Shown piece by piece: positions 59,501 to 64,000 of a DNA stretch of 64,000 bases (position 1 is its first letter; every line of letters starts with the position of its first letter). The notes beneath the pieces were generated by a model that was not told where the DNA came from, searched no databases, and worked only from the letters and a program-made list of their open reading frames with translations. The stretch is from NCBI GenBank assembly GCA_907163375.1, contig CAJQUW010000896.1:62001-126000 (forward strand), given 5' to 3'. This stretch comes from Prostheceraeus crozeri. Lineage: Eukaryota; Platyhelminthes; Polycladida; Euryleptidae. Position numbers and translations under genes: made by a program.

Positions 59501-61912
59501 TTTTTCATTTATTCCACTCACATTAAAGTATTTTCCACTAGGATAGTCGCAGTATCAATTCTCAACATTTGTTATTGTCGTTTTATGTATCAACGTGTTG
59601 CAGTAAGCTTTAGTTATCAAGTGTTTATGACATGCTCAATTGCTAACATTGGCCTTCACATTTGCTGATATTGGCGCCGTGTACGACAGAATAAGTTCTT
59701 CACGATTACAATCACTGTGCTTGTCTTATTTTGAAATTCCCATTATTTAAACCTTCATGAGACAAAGAAATAAACCTTTCCTACAGGAATGATTTCGTCA
59801 GTCTTTTGATTAATATTTTAAAGCAAATTTTGTATCATTTCTTCCTAGCTTACCATCTCCATCATTGCTATCATTACAACTCTTTCTAAATAAAGGTGCT
59901 TGCCTGATGTGAAGTAGATATTGGAACAATACAATCGCTAAAGATGACACTTCATATCGATATACGTGAGCCTAAATGTGGATGAAAATAGAACAGACTT
60001 TGTAGCGTGAATTTTCCCAGGGTAATATTTTCTGTATTTTTTATCATAATGGGCGTTACTGCTCCTCATGTTACGTTCTATATGTTTTTTTACCTAAGGA
60101 ATACCCACAACACAACAGGTGAAAGTCGAAGTAATAAATGAAAAGCTTCATATCCCAGTGACAAGGAGAGAGTACCAAAGACTCATTCAAAATGGAATTA
60201 TGTTTTTAAAGAAACTGCTTCATAAATCGACCAGAGCCTCATGTTTTGACTGAATATTCAGAAATGTCCGAATGCACAGAATGTGAAATTAAACTGAGTT
60301 ATCTGTTGTAGCTGAAGTATGGATGCACCGGATATCTGACAATTTTTTAGGTGGGACTGGATTGTAGACTACAATAATATTTTGATGAAGCCTTACGTAC
60401 GACAGGGTCGTTCAAAAAACTAACTCGACTTTCCCTGTTTTCTTTAAATCGGTGGGTTTAACACACTTAAATGAATTTCCAAATATTTTATGGTTTATTG
60501 ATATTTTATATTAATATTTGTAATCACATTGTGACATATTTATAAATTTTTAATCCATGTTAATTGAAGTGATCCACGAGGACAACTCATTCTGAGTGTT
60601 GTGGTTGATTGTATTCGATACATTGGTTTTAATGTCTGAATTATTGTTACTTGAATTGAGCAAAAAATGAACACATTTATCGGTCACCGACTTGATTCTC
60701 TTTCTCTTACTAACGAAAAATCCTGATACAACGAGCATTTCCTGAATTTTTCTACAATTGCAAGGAAAATCATGAAAAATTTAGCATACAGGTCACATCC
60801 ATATTTAATCATTTATCTAAAAATGGTGATAACTGTATTTCAAAGTCAATATCAAAGTCATGTGATACTTTCAACTTATTTCCTCAGCAGTTGGATTGAT
60901 GTTCCTTTCTGTTTTGTCTGTCAGTGTAAACTTGTAGGAAGAAACTTAGTAGATAAAAAGCTTTACTGAATTTGGGAACTATTCTGCTGAAAAATAACTG
61001 AAAATTATTCAATTCAAGATTTCGTTACATATTTGCTATTACTTGGCATTAGAATTTCGAAACATATCTTAAGTTTTTGATGCGAAGCATGATTGACAAA
61101 TGTATCGCATAGTGGTTATGAAAATTTAATCTGCAGATATCAAATTTGAGCGAAATAACTAAGAATCATTATTTTCTTGTGATTATAAGGATTTCGTTCG
61201 ACGGTGTGATTGTGATTGGATGGAATACTAGGTATATACACACTTTTATAGTCTATCCACGGGTTGTTCAAATTGTTTTATTTACATTATGAACAAAAAC
61301 TAAAGCTATTGGATATAGTTGGATAAAAACCATTAACCATATGTAGATAACCCAATTACCCTGTTTAAAAATTCAATAAATTAAGAAAAACTCCTAAGAT
61401 GTTATTAAAAAACCCAAAACCCATTGATACTTTAATGAATTATCTAAGAATGCTGATCCTCTAATTGGATTATGCTAGTAATATTTTGTTTTATTTTAAT
61501 ATGTAATAATACGATAATGTTTTATTTTAATGATTTTATAGACTTCGTAAGGGAAAGAGGCTCCATGGATGTGACTTTGGAAAGGAGAGTAAATAATGGG
61601 GCTGAATGATGTTCGTCAAAGCGAGTGGACATATGCTGAATTAGACAATTCTAACAATCACAAAAATATATTTAGATGCATTTCACCAAGCTGCTGAGTG
61701 TTGGAATCAGATTATCAGCAAAAGTCCTTTCAATTAACTCTTTCAAACGCGTCACAGTGAAACTCTATGCGTCTGATGTTCACTGTTATTTTGTTCTCTA
61801 TACATGCATGAATCATGACTTTATTGAAATCAACACTGCACTGATTCAGTGGCTTAAACGTCATAGTATCATGTTGGAAGGGTGTCGATGCAATTCAGCT
61901 CGATGGGGTCAG
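59501..61912. other. RyR intron, nothing recognised
   Basis: 2.4 kb of AT-rich intron. No RyR exon, element ends or coding motif found. Confidence 0.5.
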
Positions 61913-62092
61913 AAAATATTTGATGGAATTACTTTATTCTATTAGTTTTTAAAAACAATATTTCGGAGTTATGACTCCATTCTCAAGTTTTAAAAAAGTG
62001 TTTCTATCCTTGTAAAACTTGAGAATGGAGTCATAACTCCGAAATATTGTTTTTAAAAACTAATAAAGTAAAGTAATTTCATCAAATATTTT
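61913..62092. repeat. Near-perfect 180 bp hairpin MITE
   Basis: Arms 61913-61990 and about 62015-62092 are almost perfectly complementary (aaaatatttgatggaatta, ctattagtttttaaaaacaa, tatttcggagttatgactcc, attctcaagttt), with a loop of about 24 bases. Near-identity of the arms suggests a recent insertion or strong secondary-structure retention. Non-coding. Confidence 0.8.
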
Positions 62093-63239
62093 ATTCAACA
62101 ATCAGCATCAAGGCTTACAATATAATCATACATGCAGCTGTCTTCTTCATTTGATTTGAATATTGAAAATTTTTATTGTAAACTTATATTCATGCGTTAT
62201 TAAAACCAGCTATTGAAACAAGCGAATAAATAACCACACGTGCCTATAGAACATAAAGTAGAGTTAGTAGTTATCATTATTAGATTATTTTTAGTAATTT
62301 CAATAGATCTTGCAAAGAAAGACTTTGATATCATTTTTTCAAATTAATGAAATAATATTGTTTTTCAGTCTTTTAGTCTTTCTACGCACTATAAAATTTC
62401 TAACCAATATTCATTTCGCATGTTAATCGAGGCTTCATTATTAGGTTATTAGTAATTATTATAAGATCATAAAGTTATCATTTAGGTGTTGTAGTATAGA
62501 GGTGAAAATGACATTTCGTGATTAAAATGACAGACGACTTGCTGTTACACAGTGCTTCCATTGCTTGTTATTGATTTGGTATTCCCAAAATTCATGTACT
62601 ACTCATAGATTACTCAATAATCTAAGTACATGCATATCACCATCAATACGGTTTAGTAGTGATGAAAACTGAAGAAGTCATGTCCTTCTCTGATATAATT
62701 TAATTCGTCATGATATACACTAAATTAGCATTTAATTCATCATTTGGTCACAAAACTGAACAGTTTGAGGTCAAAAGCTGTGATGCAGTAGGCCTACCTG
62801 CACTGTGAGCGTCAATCTGATGTAGGCTTTGTTCTGGATTCTCGTTGCGTTCATTTATAGTGCGTGCCATTTTGGTGAAACGTCTTACATTCCCAATAAA
62901 GTGTATCCGACGAAGAACATAATAATTTTTTCCAAAGTCCCGGATACGAGGAGTCACTCGCTCATTTATTCTTATAAAATCTGTTAAATAAGCTTTGTAT
63001 GCAAATAAATTACTGAAGATGGGATGTTATTCCTACAATGGTGAGTGGTGACGGCATTGAAAGTAAATCAGTCAGTTTAATAATATCCTACTAATTCCCC
63101 AGAAGACGGGCGAACGCTCGAAACGTCGGGAGCGTGTGTATATAAGTTTTACTAGCAAACCTGCTAAAATGTAGGAGTGAACATTCACGTGCTGGTTTAC
63201 GTTTTTCATACATCTATCGCACCTGAGTTAGAAGTGTAA
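62093..63239. other. RyR intron, nothing recognised
   Basis: AT-rich; near 63103-63135 the phrase gaagacgggcgaacgctcga followed by aacgtcggg is a word common in Penelope-like and other invertebrate repeats, but no element could be delimited. Confidence 0.4.
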
Positions 63240-63640
63240 CACTGCATGTCTTAGAGACATGGACGGCAGGCGTGTGAGAAACGGGTACCACATTATCAGG
63301 TGGATGTGTTCTATCAAGCTTTGCGAGCGTAGATTTATAGATGGTTACGGCAAGCCTTGGTAATAGCAGATTTACCGAGTATGCTTCTTGAGAACAGCTT
63401 AAGATGGTTCGGTTACTTTGAACGTGTGCCTGACTCGAGCTGTCCCAAAAAGACGTGGCTTCTAGAACTACCTGTTCAGAAAATCCATGGAGGTCAAAAG
63501 AAGAAACAGATTCAAAAAAGAAGAAACAGGTTCACAAGGTGGAGAGGGATCTGTGAGTTCAGCAGCTTGACACTGCACAGGACCGTGCAGCTTGTAGGAG
63601 CGTCCACACCGAAAAGATATGTCGTCCTAAATCGGACAGT
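63240..63640 (+). mobile_element. LINE C-terminal fragment
   Basis: + strand pieces IIRWMCSIKLCERR, then in a second frame DLPSMLLENSLRWFGYFERV then PDSSCPKKTWLLELP and GGQKKK. This is the RM.RWMCG......R....(L).I..(M)L....LRWFGHV.R(M/V)......K.......GR.KK.. tail of a common animal LINE ORF2. A frameshift separates the two pieces. Probably the same broad type as the old LINE at 14100-17062. Confidence 0.75.
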
Positions 63641-63942
63641 AAGTAATCGGGTAAAGTGATCGACAGCAAGAAAAACTAGTAGTTAGTGAGTTTGAAGAGT
63701 GTTTACCCGAAACATTGAATGTTGGTGACCCTTATAGATTATTGTCATAAATCCAGCAAAAGCGGACTGGCTAAAGCGGACTTCTCCATTTAGCCTCGTA
63801 TGGCAGCAACATCTCTTCACGATTGTTGTGACGTTATATTGTTTGTGTTGTGCCTACGAAGATGCTAACAACTTTGAGTTTTTTTCGAAATTTGCCTGCT
63901 CCAAGGATTTCTGACCTTTTCTTCGGTATTATTTATAAAAGC

Positions 63943-64000
63943 ACCGAGTATGCTGCTTGAGAACAGCTTAAGATGGTTCGGTTACTTTGAACGTGTGCCT
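63943..64000 (+). repeat. Second copy of the LINE tail, cut by the window end
   Basis: 58 bases nearly identical to 63374-63431 (one difference seen: ctgcttg versus cttcttg), offset by 569 bp and in the same orientation. Either a tandem duplication of about 569 bp or a second insertion. Confidence 0.8.

Noticed and set aside
63103-63135. gaagacgggcgaacgctcga plus aacgtc as a hammerhead or a delimitable Penelope end
   Set aside because: The core has CAGAAGA instead of CUGANGA, and no terminal repeats or coding part could be found to bound an element.
1-64000. CRISPR array, operon, integron or other prokaryote-like defence cluster
   Set aside because: No regularly spaced direct repeats and no tightly packed genes; the DNA is intron-rich animal sequence.
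1-64000. Retroviral, LTR-type or Polinton-like element
   Set aside because: No long terminal direct repeats with gag/protease/integrase or capsid-type coding were recognised; all reverse transcriptases seen belong to LINEs.

Overview
The window comes from the nuclear genome of an invertebrate animal (phylum not determined). It is AT-rich and has ordinary GT-AG spliced genes, long introns full of mobile elements, tRNA-derived SINEs, and several LINE classes. One host gene runs through it on the + strand: the middle of a ryanodine receptor (RyR), the large tetrameric calcium-release channel of the ER/SR. Nine exons between 3701 and 58251 join, with matching intron phases, into one uninterrupted frame of exactly 615 codons. 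These cover the end of the last RyR repeat and the helical solenoid after it. Neither end of the gene is present: the window opens in an upstream intron and closes in a downstream one.

Layout. 1-3700: upstream intron with two small inverted repeats. 3701-10404: exons 1-2; the intron between them holds a Penelope-like 3' end with an inverted copy of itself (5612-6401) and a Tc1 transposon that looks whole (7950-9400). 10405-22113: an 11.7 kb intron with a LINE inserted into an older LINE (about 14100-17062), a short foldback, a 1.17 kb element with G-rich ends (18159-19331) and a Harbinger-like MITE (20905-21500). 22114-26957: exons 3-6, with a 67 bp intron between exons 3 and 4; the other introns carry a LINE endonuclease fragment, a SINE, a tRNA-like sequence and a repeat pair. 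26958-51350: a 24.4 kb intron with a nearly full-length but broken CR1/L2-type LINE, three copies of a hAT-like MITE with 8 bp target duplications (one inside that LINE's ORF1, one inside a foldback element), a LINE tail fragment, several foldbacks and a cluster of short perfect hairpins near 49.8 kb. 51351-58251: exons 7-9, with SINEs, a foldback, a LINE reverse-transcriptase fragment and a DD41D mariner-type transposon. 58252-64000: another intron with a SINE, a hairpin MITE and LINE 3' fragments.

What works together: only the RyR exons form a functional host unit. The mobile elements are passengers, and their nesting gives a relative order: old LINE before RLE-type LINE; CR1/L2-type LINE and foldback before the hAT-like MITEs. 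I saw no retrovirus, LTR element, Polinton, CRISPR array or operon-like cluster, and no convincing new multi-gene system. The least explained items are the G-rich-ended element at 18159-19331, the hairpin cluster at 49753-49896 and the GC-rich nested hairpin at 41805-41880. Family assignments come from recognising motifs by eye; no alignment or database search was run.
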